From JBFMFR01 sp040752025 (GTDB taxonomy: Bacteria; Chloroflexota; Anaerolineae; Anaerolineales; UBA4823), in contig JBFMFR010000010.1 in the NCBI GenBank assembly GCA_040752025.1, positions 66,891 through 130,890 of the forward strand: 64,000 bases of DNA, written 5' to 3'. Below the pieces are notes generated by a model. That model was not told the origin of the DNA. It was given only the letters and a program-made list of their open reading frames with translations, and did not search any database. This document shows positions 52,598 to 62,330 of the stretch, one piece after another (position 1 is the first letter of the stretch; every line of letters starts with the position of its first letter). The position numbers were made by a program, and so were the translations under genes.

Positions 52598-54286
52598 ATG
52601 AAAATATTTGACAGGCTGGACGGCGGCTTGAAATGGTTGGCAGGGGTTATGCTGCTGGCGATTGGGCTGAAGTTGTGGCTGGTTACAGCCGGGCTGGTGC
52701 CGTTCAATTCTGATGAGGCAGTTGTGGGGTTGATGGCACGACATATCTTGCAAGGAGAAACGCCGGTCTTCTTTTATGGACAGGCTTATATGGGCAGTCT
52801 GGATGCCTGGCTGGTGGCGTTTGGGTTCAGGTTGTTTGGAGAGCAAGTTTGGGTGATCCGCTTGGTGCAAAGCCTGCTTTACCTGGGGGTCTTGTGCACT
52901 ACAGCCGGTTTAGGAAAAGCAGCCTTCGGTTCCTGGAAGGTGGGGGTGGTGGCAGCAGGGCTTTTAGCAATTCCTACAGTCAACGTAACTTTATATACCA
53001 CAGCTTCATTGGGAGGCTATGGGGAGGCGCTGTTATTAGGCAACCTGACGCTCCTGGTGGGGCTACGGATCATAGATGGGTTGCGCCAAAAACAAACTGC
53101 CAGGCCATTCTCTCGTTGGGTGGTGGTCGGGTTCTTGATGGGGCTGGGTTTGTGGGCGTTTGGGCTGACGCTTATCTATAGCTTGCCGGTCATTGTGATG
53201 CTGGCTTTCGCGCTTCTGCGTGTGCTGGCAGACCGGGCTGCGGTTAAATCTGAGTTGCAAGGTCTTCTTCGCAGTTCCAGGCAGGGCCGCGCTGACCTGC
53301 CCTGGGCGGTGACCACTCTTGTAGCCGGATTCCTGCTTGGATCTGTGCCCTGGTGGAGTTTTGCCTTGCAAAACGGCTTTCAGCAATTGATTTGGGAGTT
53401 ACAGGGAGGCGCAATTGCGGGGGTCGAGAAATTGCCCTGGCTGCTGCGAGTAGGGCAGCACCTGGTGAGCCTGTTGGTCTTGGGAAGCACGGTCGTTTTC
53501 GGGGCGCGCCCTCCCTGGGATGTTTTCTGGTTGGGTCTGCCACTCTTGCCATTCATCATGATTTTTTGGTTGGCGGTGGTAGTGCATATTGTCCAATGTA
53601 TGCGAGCGCCCAATGCCTATCGCCGGTCGCAGTTCGTGTTGCTGTTGGTGATGGTTACGCTGGCAACCGGCTTCGTTTTCAGTTCTTTCGGGGCGGATCC
53701 CTCGGGGCGTTATTTTGTCCCCCTGGCGGTGCCGCTGGCATTGTTCGGCGCCAGCCTGATCTTACAAGCCAAGGAAAAATTTGGGCGTTGGGCTTATGGA
53801 TTGTTGGCTCTGGTGTTGGTTTATAATTTTTGGGGCACTATGCAGTGCGCCCTGCAATTTCCACCCGGAATTACCACCCAATTTTATGCGCCTTCTCGGA
53901 TCGACCATCGCTATGATCAGGAATTGATCGATTTCTTACGCGCGAACGGTGAAACGCATGGCTACGGCAATTATTGGGTGACTTATCCGCTGGCTTTTCT
54001 TTCGCAGGAAGAACTTATTTTTGTGCCACGCTTGCCTTACCATCCCGATTTTCGCTACACGGAACGCGACGATCGCTATGAACCCTATGACCAGCAAGTG
54101 GAGGCATCCAGCCGGGTGGCCTACATCACCACCAATCATCTTGAACTCGATGAACACCTGCGCCAGAGCTTCTCGGAACTGGGCGTCGCCTGGCAGGAAG
54201 CGAAGATCTGCGATTATCAGGTGTTCTATGGGTTATCGCGACCCGTCAGACCGGCAGAGATGGGCCTGGGAACGACCACGCCTTGA
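52598..54286 (+). CDS. Polytopic GT-C glycosyltransferase
   Basis: This 562-residue protein starts at ATG 52598; the longer frame overlaps the divergent gene. The first loop VPFNSDEAVVGLMARHILQGE carries the acidic DE motif, and FFYGQAYMGSLDAW follows. About twelve hydrophobic segments are followed by a C-terminal soluble domain (from about 430: IDFLRANGETHGYGNYWV). It is transcribed towards the next gene, 90 nt away. Confidence 0.86.
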   Translation: MKIFDRLDGGLKWLAGVMLLAIGLKLWLVTAGLVPFNSDEAVVGLMARHILQGETPVFFYGQAYMGSLDAWLVAFGFRLFGEQVWVIRLVQSLLYLGVLCTTAGLGKAAFGSWKVGVVAAGLLAIPTVNVTLYTTASLGGYGEALLLGNLTLLVGLRIIDGLRQKQTARPFSRWVVVGFLMGLGLWAFGLTLIYSLPVIVMLAFALLRVLADRAAVKSELQGLLRSSRQGRADLPWAVTTLVAGFLLGSVPWWSFALQNGFQQLIWELQGGAIAGVEKLPWLLRVGQHLVSLLVLGSTVVFGARPPWDVFWLGLPLLPFIMIFWLAVVVHIVQCMRAPNAYRRSQFVLLLVMVTLATGFVFSSFGADPSGRYFVPLAVPLALFGASLILQAKEKFGRWAYGLLALVLVYNFWGTMQCALQFPPGITTQFYAPSRIDHRYDQELIDFLRANGETHGYGNYWVTYPLAFLSQEELIFVPRLPYHPDFRYTERDDRYEPYDQQVEASSRVAYITTNHLELDEHLRQSFSELGVAWQEAKICDYQVFYGLSRPVRPAEMGLGTTTP

Positions 54287-54376
54287 GCGCTGCGGGCGTG
54301 TGATATACTATCTTTTGGCTTTGGGGCAGCAGAAGATAAGTCAGGCCTGATTGCACTGGAAGGAGTTCTTCGTACT

Positions 54377-55864
54377 TTGAGCACTCGCAAACTGGTGATA
54401 TGGATTACTTTTCTGGCGGTGTTCGTTATGGCATCGCGTGTTGCGGTGGATTCAGATACCTGGTGGCACCTGCGCGCCGGGCAGTGGATGATCGAGCACC
54501 GCACATTGCTGCGGATTGATATGTTCTCATATACTCGCTATGGACAGCCCTGGCACTATACTGCCTGGATGCTTGAAATTCCTATGGCTGCAATCTATGG
54601 GCTTGTAGGCCCAGGCGGATTGAATCTGTGGATGGCGGGTATGATCACGCTCTCGTTCTTTTTCGTCTGGCGGGTGATGTCTGGCGGGCCATTCCTCAAA
54701 GCGTTCATCCTGGTGCTGGCAACTGCAACATCGAGCATATTTTGGGCAGCGCGCCCGCATTTGATGACCTATCTGCTCTCCGCGATCTATTTATCGATCC
54801 TTGAGGATTATCGTTGGGAGCGAGTCGCCTTGGCGCGCCGGCGCCTGTGGTGGCTGCCAGCGTTGATGGCTATCTGGGCAAACAGTCACGGCGGTTTTGC
54901 TGTGGGATTCATCTTGATGGGCATCTATTGGATCAATCAGGTTTGGGGATGGCTGGTTGACGGCAGCTTGTGGGAACGCCTGAAATCGATCGTCCGTACC
55001 CCTAAGATCTTATTGACCCATCCGGATTACATTTTATCCCGGATAGCGGTGCTGTTACTGGTGGCTTTGTGCATCAATCCAATTGGGGTGCAGATGCTGC
55101 TGTATCCGTTCAAAACCGTGGCGATTGGCAATTTACGCGATTATATCCAGGAATGGCAATCACCAAACTTCCATTCGCTCTCTGTTCAGCCGTTTATCTG
55201 GCTGCTGCTGGCGGTCTTCGGCGTGGTTGGAATTTCCAGGCGCCGCCTGGTCTTGAGCGATTTCTTATTGGTGGCCGTTCCAGTTTACATGGGGCTTCTG
55301 GCCGGGCGGAATGTGGCATTGTTCGCTTTGTTCGCGCCTCCGGTTTTGGCCCGGCATGCTGCCCCAGTCTTGGATGCTTTGGGAAGACGAATTGGATATC
55401 GTGGTATGCGAGACCGGCCGATGTCGCCTGCGCAGGGCTGGGTGAACCGCGCTCTGCTGGTTGTATTAGCGATTGCTGTGATCGCCAAGCTTGCACTGGT
55501 GTTTCCGCCCCAGGTTACTGAGCAGCATAATCGAAAGAGCCTGCCCTATGATGCAGTGAGTTACCTGAAGTCAGCGCACCTGCCAGGCGAGTTGTTCAGC
55601 ACCTATAACTGGGGCGGTTTCTTGACCTGGGTTTTGCCGGAATACAGGGTTTTTATCGATGGTCGTACGGACTTGTACGGGGATGAGATCATCGATGAGT
55701 GGCTCCAGGTGGCGCGAGGCGAGCCTGGCTGGCAAGAAGTGCTGGATCGTTGGAATGTAAATTCGCTCCTGTTCGAGCCCAATCTTCCCGTCGTCGATCA
55801 CCTGGAAGAAGAGAACTGGCGACTGGTTTATGAAGATGATATGGCTGTGATCTATGTCAGGTGA
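54377..55864 (+). CDS. Polytopic membrane protein, probable glycosyltransferase-like
   Basis: This 495-residue protein starts at TTG 54377, with AAGGAGTT about 10 nt upstream. The first loop VDSDTWWHLRAGQWM carries a D-x-D-like element and tryptophans common to this DUF-type membrane family; then WHYTAWMLEI, NSHGGFAVG and a C-terminal extracytoplasmic part (FSTYNWGGFLTW, FIDGRTDLYG). Ten or more transmembrane segments are visible. It is in the same direction as the next gene (62 nt). Confidence 0.82.
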   Translation: MSTRKLVIWITFLAVFVMASRVAVDSDTWWHLRAGQWMIEHRTLLRIDMFSYTRYGQPWHYTAWMLEIPMAAIYGLVGPGGLNLWMAGMITLSFFFVWRVMSGGPFLKAFILVLATATSSIFWAARPHLMTYLLSAIYLSILEDYRWERVALARRRLWWLPALMAIWANSHGGFAVGFILMGIYWINQVWGWLVDGSLWERLKSIVRTPKILLTHPDYILSRIAVLLLVALCINPIGVQMLLYPFKTVAIGNLRDYIQEWQSPNFHSLSVQPFIWLLLAVFGVVGISRRRLVLSDFLLVAVPVYMGLLAGRNVALFALFAPPVLARHAAPVLDALGRRIGYRGMRDRPMSPAQGWVNRALLVVLAIAVIAKLALVFPPQVTEQHNRKSLPYDAVSYLKSAHLPGELFSTYNWGGFLTWVLPEYRVFIDGRTDLYGDEIIDEWLQVARGEPGWQEVLDRWNVNSLLFEPNLPVVDHLEEENWRLVYEDDMAVIYVR

Positions 55865-55926
55865 GCCAGGATGCGTTTACGCTTTTTCTCTTGGCATCCA
55901 TCCAATGATAAGGAAACGTTGCTGAA

Positions 55927-57180
55927 TTGAACAATCGTCGCGCCACTATATTTTTCATACTTGGTATTCTGCTGACAGCAGCCGCGTTGGTGGGCATCAC
56001 CAGAGCTAATTACCAGTATGTGCTTACCGATACAGGCATGAATGCTTTCTTGCCTGCCTGGAATGGCACGCGCGAGTTGCTGATGAAAGGATGGAGTCCA
56101 TATAGTGATGCTACGCTGCAAGAGACCCAAAAACTTGCTTATGGCCGGCCAGCAAGCCAGGGTGAGGAACAAGGCCTGTTCCTGTATCCATTTTACGCGA
56201 CTTTGATTTTTGCTCCTTTTGGCCTGTTTGCGGATTTCGCGGTAGCGCGGGCGCTATGGATGACGATCCTGGAATTGGCCCTGGCAGGTACCGTTGGCAT
56301 GGGAATCAATTTGCTGGGTTGGCGACTATCGAGATGGCTGCAAATGATTTTACTGGTGCTGGCGCTCGTATGGTATTTCAGTATTCGGGCGTTGTTGGAT
56401 GGTGATGCAGTGATCTTGAGTACGTTCTTCATCACGGCTGCTTTCCTGGCGATCCGTACGGATCATGATGCCCTGGCAGGTTTCCTGTGGGTATTGGCCA
56501 GCACCCAGGGCGGTGTGATGCCGCTGGTAACGCTATTTTTGATCGTTTGGGCGGTTTCCAACCAGCGATGGAGCCTGGTGATGGGGCTCTTGCTCAACGC
56601 GGTTTTCCTGGTGGCTGTGACCAGCCTGCTGCTGCCGGATTGGGCGATGCAATGGGTAAGACAGGTGGTGGCCTACACAAAATCCGCGTTCTTGCTGACA
56701 CCGGGCAGCTTGCTGTTCTATTGGTTGCCGGGTGTTGGCCGCCAGTTGGGGCAGGGCCTGATGGCGGTCATGGCTGGCTTACTGGTATGGGAATGGCGGG
56801 ATGCCTGGGGGAAAGATTTCCGTTGGTTCTTGTGGACTGCCTATTTGACTCTAACTGTAACCGGTTTGATCGGTATGCCTACATCGCTGAAGAATTACGT
56901 GGTGATGCTGCCGGCTTTGATCCTGGTGCTGGCAACATGGTACGCCAGGTGGGGCCGGCTGGGCACTTTCCTGATGATTATTAGCCTAATGGTTTTATCG
57001 TTTGGTATCTGGGCTATTTCGATCGGCGCTGTGCGCAGCGATGCTCCGCTGGAATTGAATCCCGGGTTGTTTTTCTTCTTCCCGATCTTTCTACTCGTGG
57101 GTCTTTATTGGGTGCGGCGGTGGGCGATCCGACCTCAGCATCTGTTTATGGACAATCTAAATAGGAGATTGGGCGGGTGA
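55927..57180 (+). CDS. GT87/DUF2029-like polytopic glycosyltransferase
   Basis: This 417-residue protein starts at TTG 55927. The first loop has TDTGMNAFLPAWNGTRELLMKGWSPYSD and QKLAYGRPA, matching the minus-strand neighbour at 57206 (NDFLTHYGAWEANFKFGYSPYSD, QKAIYGRMA). The KP usually found in a later loop is replaced by TQGG (STQGGVMPL versus STIKPTLVF). The two genes converge, 25 nt apart, and appear to be paralogues. About ten transmembrane segments are visible. Confidence 0.85.
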   Translation: MNNRRATIFFILGILLTAAALVGITRANYQYVLTDTGMNAFLPAWNGTRELLMKGWSPYSDATLQETQKLAYGRPASQGEEQGLFLYPFYATLIFAPFGLFADFAVARALWMTILELALAGTVGMGINLLGWRLSRWLQMILLVLALVWYFSIRALLDGDAVILSTFFITAAFLAIRTDHDALAGFLWVLASTQGGVMPLVTLFLIVWAVSNQRWSLVMGLLLNAVFLVAVTSLLLPDWAMQWVRQVVAYTKSAFLLTPGSLLFYWLPGVGRQLGQGLMAVMAGLLVWEWRDAWGKDFRWFLWTAYLTLTVTGLIGMPTSLKNYVVMLPALILVLATWYARWGRLGTFLMIISLMVLSFGIWAISIGAVRSDAPLELNPGLFFFFPIFLLVGLYWVRRWAIRPQHLFMDNLNRRLGG

Positions 57181-57205
57181 TCGGTTGGGGGCTATTACAG
57201 CTGAT

Positions 57206-58432
57206 CTACAATGCCAGTTTGCACCTTCGGGCATCATGCCTGAGCCAGCGATAACCCAACAGCAAAACCAATCCCAAAACCACCGGCATGGGGATGAACA
57301 TGAAAGGCTGTTCCTGGTTGCCAACTACTGTGGCGATATGAAGCCACCACAGGCCAACCAGCGATACCAGCCAGGTCAAGAGCAGCACTGGCCTACCCCA
57401 GCCAGGCGTGCGATCCAGGGCGGCGAACACCCACAGCGCGGTAACCAGCATCAGGACGTAATTGGTGGTGGCCGAACGCGGCACAATCAGGTTCGATACG
57501 ACCAGGGTCACTCCCAAGGCCCAATGGAACCAATCTTCACCGCCAGGGCGCAGCGCCAACCACCAGGCGACAAGCATCGCCAATCCGAGCAGCGATGAGA
57601 AGAATATCTCGCCGCCTGCGCCCAGTCCTGGAATAGCCATGTGTGTCAGCAACCAGACCGGGCTTTGCCCGACTGTGTAGTCGCTATAAGCTCGGATGCG
57701 GAACATCCACTCACTGAGCCAGGTAGGCAGCGCCAGGATGCTGCCCAGGCACAAGATCGCCATGGTGATCAAAAACGCCCCCCAAAAATGTGTGCGCCGC
57801 CGGGCGATGCCCCATAGCAACAAAAAGGGTACTACCATAAACACCAGGGTGGGTTTGATCGTCGAGAGAGTTAGAATCACGCCTGCCAGGGCATCACGCT
57901 GGCGTTGCAGCAAATATAGGGCGGCCGCCAGGGAGAAGAAACCGAAGATGGCAAACTGTCCTAAAATCACCCCGCGCGCTTCAGGATAGTATAGCAATGA
58001 CCATATTAGCAGCAAGGCCAACAGCCAACCACGCGGCCGCCAATGGAGTACATCCAGCATCAGGATCACTCCGGCGAACAGAGCCGCCTGGAGCAAAGTC
58101 ATATAGATCGCTCTGGCCAGAGCATAATTGGCAAGCAGAACAAAAGGTCCATGGACTAAAATCGAGTAGTAGGGGTAGGCCATACGGTTCTGATCTTCGC
58201 CCGGTCGCGCCATGCGCCCGTAGATGGCTTTCTGGGTGTAGATAGCAGCTTCGTCAGAGTATGGACTGTATCCGAATTTGAAATTGGCTTCCCAGGCGCC
58301 GTAGTGAGTCAGAAAATCATTGCCGCCTGGTATGGGCTTGGTGAAATACTGCCAGGTAGCCCAGGTATAAGCCCCAGCTACCAGGGCCAGAATTAGAATG
58401 CTTAGAGAGTTCCTTTTGAGATGATCAAGCAT
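57206..58432 (-). CDS. GT87/DUF2029-like polytopic glycosyltransferase
   Basis: This 408-residue protein starts at ATG 58432 and is a paralogue of the convergent gene at 55927. It keeps PGGNDFLTHYGAW, YSPYSDEAA and STIKPTLVF, so the conserved Lys-Pro of the family is intact. It has about ten transmembrane segments and a basic C-terminus. The 257 nt upstream (58433-58689), between it and the divergent gene at 58690, show no other gene. Confidence 0.87.
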   Translation of the reverse strand: MLDHLKRNSLSILILALVAGAYTWATWQYFTKPIPGGNDFLTHYGAWEANFKFGYSPYSDEAAIYTQKAIYGRMARPGEDQNRMAYPYYSILVHGPFVLLANYALARAIYMTLLQAALFAGVILMLDVLHWRPRGWLLALLLIWSLLYYPEARGVILGQFAIFGFFSLAAALYLLQRQRDALAGVILTLSTIKPTLVFMVVPFLLLWGIARRRTHFWGAFLITMAILCLGSILALPTWLSEWMFRIRAYSDYTVGQSPVWLLTHMAIPGLGAGGEIFFSSLLGLAMLVAWWLALRPGGEDWFHWALGVTLVVSNLIVPRSATTNYVLMLVTALWVFAALDRTPGWGRPVLLLTWLVSLVGLWWLHIATVVGNQEQPFMFIPMPVVLGLVLLLGYRWLRHDARRCKLAL

Positions 58433-58689
58433 TATGTGGGTTCTTTCAGAATGAACGGTTGAGAAATTGTTGGAAAGAACTGCAAATCATTATACCTCGC
58501 ATTCGATTTTGACCAAATCATCGTAACAAAGATGCAAGGTGTGTGTTCCCTTGCGGAAAACTTACTATTCGGGCACAATATGCTGGCGGCTCTGTTTTCG
58601 TACCGCCTGATTTGATGTACAGTTATCTGGAATAAATCCGCCGAGCTTGTACAGAGTGGGTATGCTCTGCTCACTGGAGGAATGGCACG

Positions 58690-60702
58690 ATGAGTGAACC
58701 ATTGGGAGGTCGCCGGACATCGCTGTGGGCGCTCCTGGCCTTTTTATGGTTGGCGACGCTGGTTGTAGTCTATTATGCTGTTCATAAGCCATTTACACCG
58801 GAAGTGGCGCTTGGCTTTGGAATAGCTGCCTGGCGGGTTGGCATTGTCCTGGTTTTCGTTTCCCTGGCGGGTGGGCTGGGTCGATCGATCCTGGCCCTGG
58901 AAGATCGCCATGCATTGGTGCAAATGGTCTGTCAAGCGGCAATCGGGCTCGGGATCACCAGCCTGATGACATTGATAACCGCTCTCCTGGGCGGGTTGCG
59001 CCCCTGGCTCTGGCTCTTGGTGATGATAGGGTTGTTCTACCTGAGACGAAAGATCGTGGCGTGGTGGCGCTGCCTGGCTAGCCTGGGCGATTTATGGCTC
59101 CAGGGAGGGCGGTTGGGCCAATCGCTGGCTCTAGGTTTGCTCTCCATTATGGGGTTTACCTTGATCACTGCCCTGGCGCCTGCGTTGAAATTCGACACTT
59201 TGATGTACCATCTGGTGCTGCCACATATCTATCTGGCCTCGGGAAGACTGGTTTACGTTCCGGAGATTGTCTATTGGGGGTATCCCGAAGCTGTGGAGAT
59301 CTTATACAGCCTGGTGATGATGTTGGCCGGTGACCAGGCCGCCGCGGTGCTTTCCTGGGCGATCGGTGTGCTGGCCTTACTGGGGTTGGTTGGCTATGCT
59401 GCTGAACACCTGGGAGCAAGGTTTGGTTGGGTCAGCGGAGCGGCTATCCTGTCTGGCTCTTCAATGGCCTCGGCTTTGGGTTGGGCTTACGTAGATTGGA
59501 TGGTGATCCTGTTCGGGGTGGCCTTCTTGATCGCCCTGGATCAATGGTTCGATAAGAAGGATAGAAAATCTTTGATTATGGCGGGCGTGTTTGCGGGTTT
59601 GGCTCTGACCGCCAAGTATTCATCGGGTATTTTGGTGATCGGCGGCGCCGTGGCTGTGATCTGGGGCCTACGAAGGCCCCCGAAGCTGCGTGAAACGCTG
59701 GCGTTAGTAATCCTTTTCGGCTGTGCGAGCGGGTTGATGCCGTTGGCCTGGTGGGTCAAAAATGCTGTGGCAACTGGTAACCCGTTTTATCCTCTGTTCT
59801 TCCCGGCTGGCACGATGGACCGGTTCCGGTTGGATCTATGGCAGGGCGGGCTTTCGCTAGGGAATTGGCTGGATATCGTCTTCTTACCGTTGCGAGCGAC
59901 GGTCCTGGGGACTGAATGGACGCCTGGCTTCGGTTCGTCGATTGGCCCGCTGCTGTTTGGGTTGAGCGCAGCGGCCTGGCTGGGTTGGGGGGATGCACCG
60001 CAGAAATATCGCCGCCTGGTCACCAGCTCGGCTTTAGTGGCTTTCGCTGGCCTGGCGTGTTGGGTGGTTATCGCCCGCTGGACCTGGCAACTCTTACAAT
60101 CCCGGTTGTACTATGCCTTTTTCCCAGCCCTGGCGGTGTTAGCCGGGTGTGGGCTGAAACGCTTGAGCCAAAATACGATTGCCGGGCTGCGCCTGGGTCG
60201 GCTGACTGGCGGCCTGGTGCTTTTGGCATTGTGGCTGAACGTCTTGGATGTTGGCATCGACACATTGCGCCTGGGATCTTTGCAGGTTGTGCTGGGTTTG
60301 CACTCTTCAGAAAAATATCTTACGGATAACCTGGGATGGTACGCGCCAGCCATGCAAGCACTCAAAACGCTGGACCCAGAGGCGCGTGTGCTCATGCTCT
60401 GGGAGGCGCGCAGCCTGTATTGCTGGCCTCATTGTGTTCCAGATGAGGCCCTCGATCGTTGGCTGCGTGAGTTGCACGATCACGGTGAGAACATCCCACG
60501 TTCAACCGGGGCCATCCTGGATGGATGGCGGCAGGCAGGCTTCACGCACCTGCTGTATTACCGCGCTGGCGCCGAATTTGTGCGCGGTGAAGCTGGGCCA
60601 TATTTACCGGCAGATTGGCAGGCGCTGGATGATCTGCTGGCAACTTTGCCTGTCGTGCAGAATTTCGGTGAGGCTTATTCTTTGTATGCACTCGCACCAT
60701 GA
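58690..60702 (+). CDS. Large polytopic GT-C glycosyltransferase
   Basis: This 670-residue protein starts at ATG 58690 after GGAGGAA. About fourteen hydrophobic segments are visible. After helix five it has LKFDTLMYHLVLPHIYLASGRLVYVPEI and WGYPEAVEILYSL, the DxxxYH / P-E arrangement seen in GT39-like membrane proteins. A C-terminal extracytoplasmic part holds VLMLWEARSLYCW and GWRQAGFTHLLYY. It overlaps the next gene as ATGA, so the two are translationally coupled. Confidence 0.86.
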   Translation: MSEPLGGRRTSLWALLAFLWLATLVVVYYAVHKPFTPEVALGFGIAAWRVGIVLVFVSLAGGLGRSILALEDRHALVQMVCQAAIGLGITSLMTLITALLGGLRPWLWLLVMIGLFYLRRKIVAWWRCLASLGDLWLQGGRLGQSLALGLLSIMGFTLITALAPALKFDTLMYHLVLPHIYLASGRLVYVPEIVYWGYPEAVEILYSLVMMLAGDQAAAVLSWAIGVLALLGLVGYAAEHLGARFGWVSGAAILSGSSMASALGWAYVDWMVILFGVAFLIALDQWFDKKDRKSLIMAGVFAGLALTAKYSSGILVIGGAVAVIWGLRRPPKLRETLALVILFGCASGLMPLAWWVKNAVATGNPFYPLFFPAGTMDRFRLDLWQGGLSLGNWLDIVFLPLRATVLGTEWTPGFGSSIGPLLFGLSAAAWLGWGDAPQKYRRLVTSSALVAFAGLACWVVIARWTWQLLQSRLYYAFFPALAVLAGCGLKRLSQNTIAGLRLGRLTGGLVLLALWLNVLDVGIDTLRLGSLQVVLGLHSSEKYLTDNLGWYAPAMQALKTLDPEARVLMLWEARSLYCWPHCVPDEALDRWLRELHDHGENIPRSTGAILDGWRQAGFTHLLYYRAGAEFVRGEAGPYLPADWQALDDLLATLPVVQNFGEAYSLYALAP

Positions 60703-62300
60703 CCCGGCGTAGTTACCTGATTCTGGCTTTGCTTGGACTGGGAATATCCCTGCTTGTGGCTGCTTTTCAGTCTACTCCAGGCTATATGGATGCTGAATAC
60801 TATTTCGCTGGCGGGCTCAGGCTGGCCCAGGGGCACGGTTTTAGCGAGATGCTTTTGTGGAATTACCTGGACGATCCAGCGGGTTTGCCCCACCCATCTC
60901 ACGCCTATTGGATGCCGCTGACGTCGATCCTGGCTGCGGCGGGCATGATAGTCGCGGGATCGAACAGCTTTGCAGCCGCGCGCCTCGGGTTTATTTTAGC
61001 GGCGATGTCGATCCCGCCGCTAACGGCTTTCCTGGCCTATTTGCTTACGCAGCGACGCAGTGACGCAATCCTGGCGGGGGTATTGGCACTTTTTTCAGGC
61101 TTCTACGTATCTTTTCTGTCGACAACAGATGCTTTTGGGCTATATATGCTCGAGGGCACCCTGTTCTTACTCCTGTCTCAAGCACAGTGGCGGATTGCCC
61201 GCTCTGCGGATTGGGGCGGGCTGTTGGTGGGGTTTTTCATGGGCGCGGTATGCGGCCTGATGCACCAGACGCGTGCGGATGGCCTGTTCTGGCTGTTTCT
61301 GGCGCTGGTCTTATTGGGCTTGCGGCAAACTGGGGCCAGCAAACTGTTCGGCGACCGACGCTGGGTGGTTGCCAGTATGGCTGTGTGCATTATCGGATAC
61401 CTGGTGCTCGCTGGACCCTGGCTTTGGCGTAATTTTCAAGTTTTTGGATCGCCTCTGGCACCTGGCGGCGGGCATATGTTGTGGTTGACAAATTACAATG
61501 ATCTGTTTATCTATCCCGCCAGTGTGTTGAGCATGGATCGTTGGTGGCAGGCGGGCTTGCTGGCAGCCTTGCGAGCCCGCGGTGGAGCCCTGGCGGGCAA
61601 CCTGCAATCATTGATTGGGGTGCAGGGAGTTGTGCTATTAACGCCTTTGATTCTGCTGGGTGGCTGGCGTTTGCGGCAGGTGCGGATCGTCCAGGTGGGC
61701 GCCTGGGCATACGGATTAACCTTCCTGGTTATGACGGTGCTCTTTCCTTATGCTGGCGCCAGAGGCGGTCTCTTCCATTCTGGGGCGGCGCTGCAGCCGT
61801 TGATGTGGGCGTTGGCGCCGGAGGGTTTGGAGGCGTGCCTCGAGCTTGGGTCGAGACTCAGAGGGTGGAATCGTGTCCAGGCGCGCAAAGTGTTCCGGGC
61901 TAGCCTGGTTGTTATGGTGGGGCTGCTGACTGGCTTGCTTGGTTTCCAACGTGTGGTGGGTGAAAACCCTGCTCAACCTACCTGGAGCCAGGGAAATGAA
62001 CGTTACGTTCACCTGGAGAAAGCCCTGGTGGATTTGGGGGCGCAGATTGGCGATAGGGTGCTGGTCAACAACTCACCGGGCTATTTCGTTGCCAGTGGGC
62101 GCCCGGCGCTGTCGATCCCATATGGAGATGTGGATATGCTGCGCTCAGTCGCCAGCCGGTATCAGGCGCGTTACTTGCTGCTGGAATTCAACCAGCTTCT
62201 CGGCGAAGATGATCTTTATGAACAACCAGGCGACCGTCCAGGATTGGATTACCTGGGCAGCGTCGATGACACGCGCATATACCAGCTGACCTGGCCTTGA
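60699..62300 (+). CDS. Polytopic GT-C glycosyltransferase
   Basis: This 533-residue protein starts at ATG 60699, overlapping the previous stop by 4 nt. The first loop is TPGYMDAEYYFAGGLRLAQGHGF with the acidic DAE element, then HPSHAYWMPLTSI, a pattern of PMT-like membrane proteins. Ten or more transmembrane segments are followed by a C-terminal domain with SIPYGDVDMLRSVA and YLLLEFNQLLGEDD. It is likely coexpressed with the gene before it. Confidence 0.86.
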   Translation: MTRRSYLILALLGLGISLLVAAFQSTPGYMDAEYYFAGGLRLAQGHGFSEMLLWNYLDDPAGLPHPSHAYWMPLTSILAAAGMIVAGSNSFAAARLGFILAAMSIPPLTAFLAYLLTQRRSDAILAGVLALFSGFYVSFLSTTDAFGLYMLEGTLFLLLSQAQWRIARSADWGGLLVGFFMGAVCGLMHQTRADGLFWLFLALVLLGLRQTGASKLFGDRRWVVASMAVCIIGYLVLAGPWLWRNFQVFGSPLAPGGGHMLWLTNYNDLFIYPASVLSMDRWWQAGLLAALRARGGALAGNLQSLIGVQGVVLLTPLILLGGWRLRQVRIVQVGAWAYGLTFLVMTVLFPYAGARGGLFHSGAALQPLMWALAPEGLEACLELGSRLRGWNRVQARKVFRASLVVMVGLLTGLLGFQRVVGENPAQPTWSQGNERYVHLEKALVDLGAQIGDRVLVNNSPGYFVASGRPALSIPYGDVDMLRSVASRYQARYLLLEFNQLLGEDDLYEQPGDRPGLDYLGSVDDTRIYQLTWP

Positions 62301-62330
62301 TCTCACTGTACGGGTAGGAAGGGCCCATAG

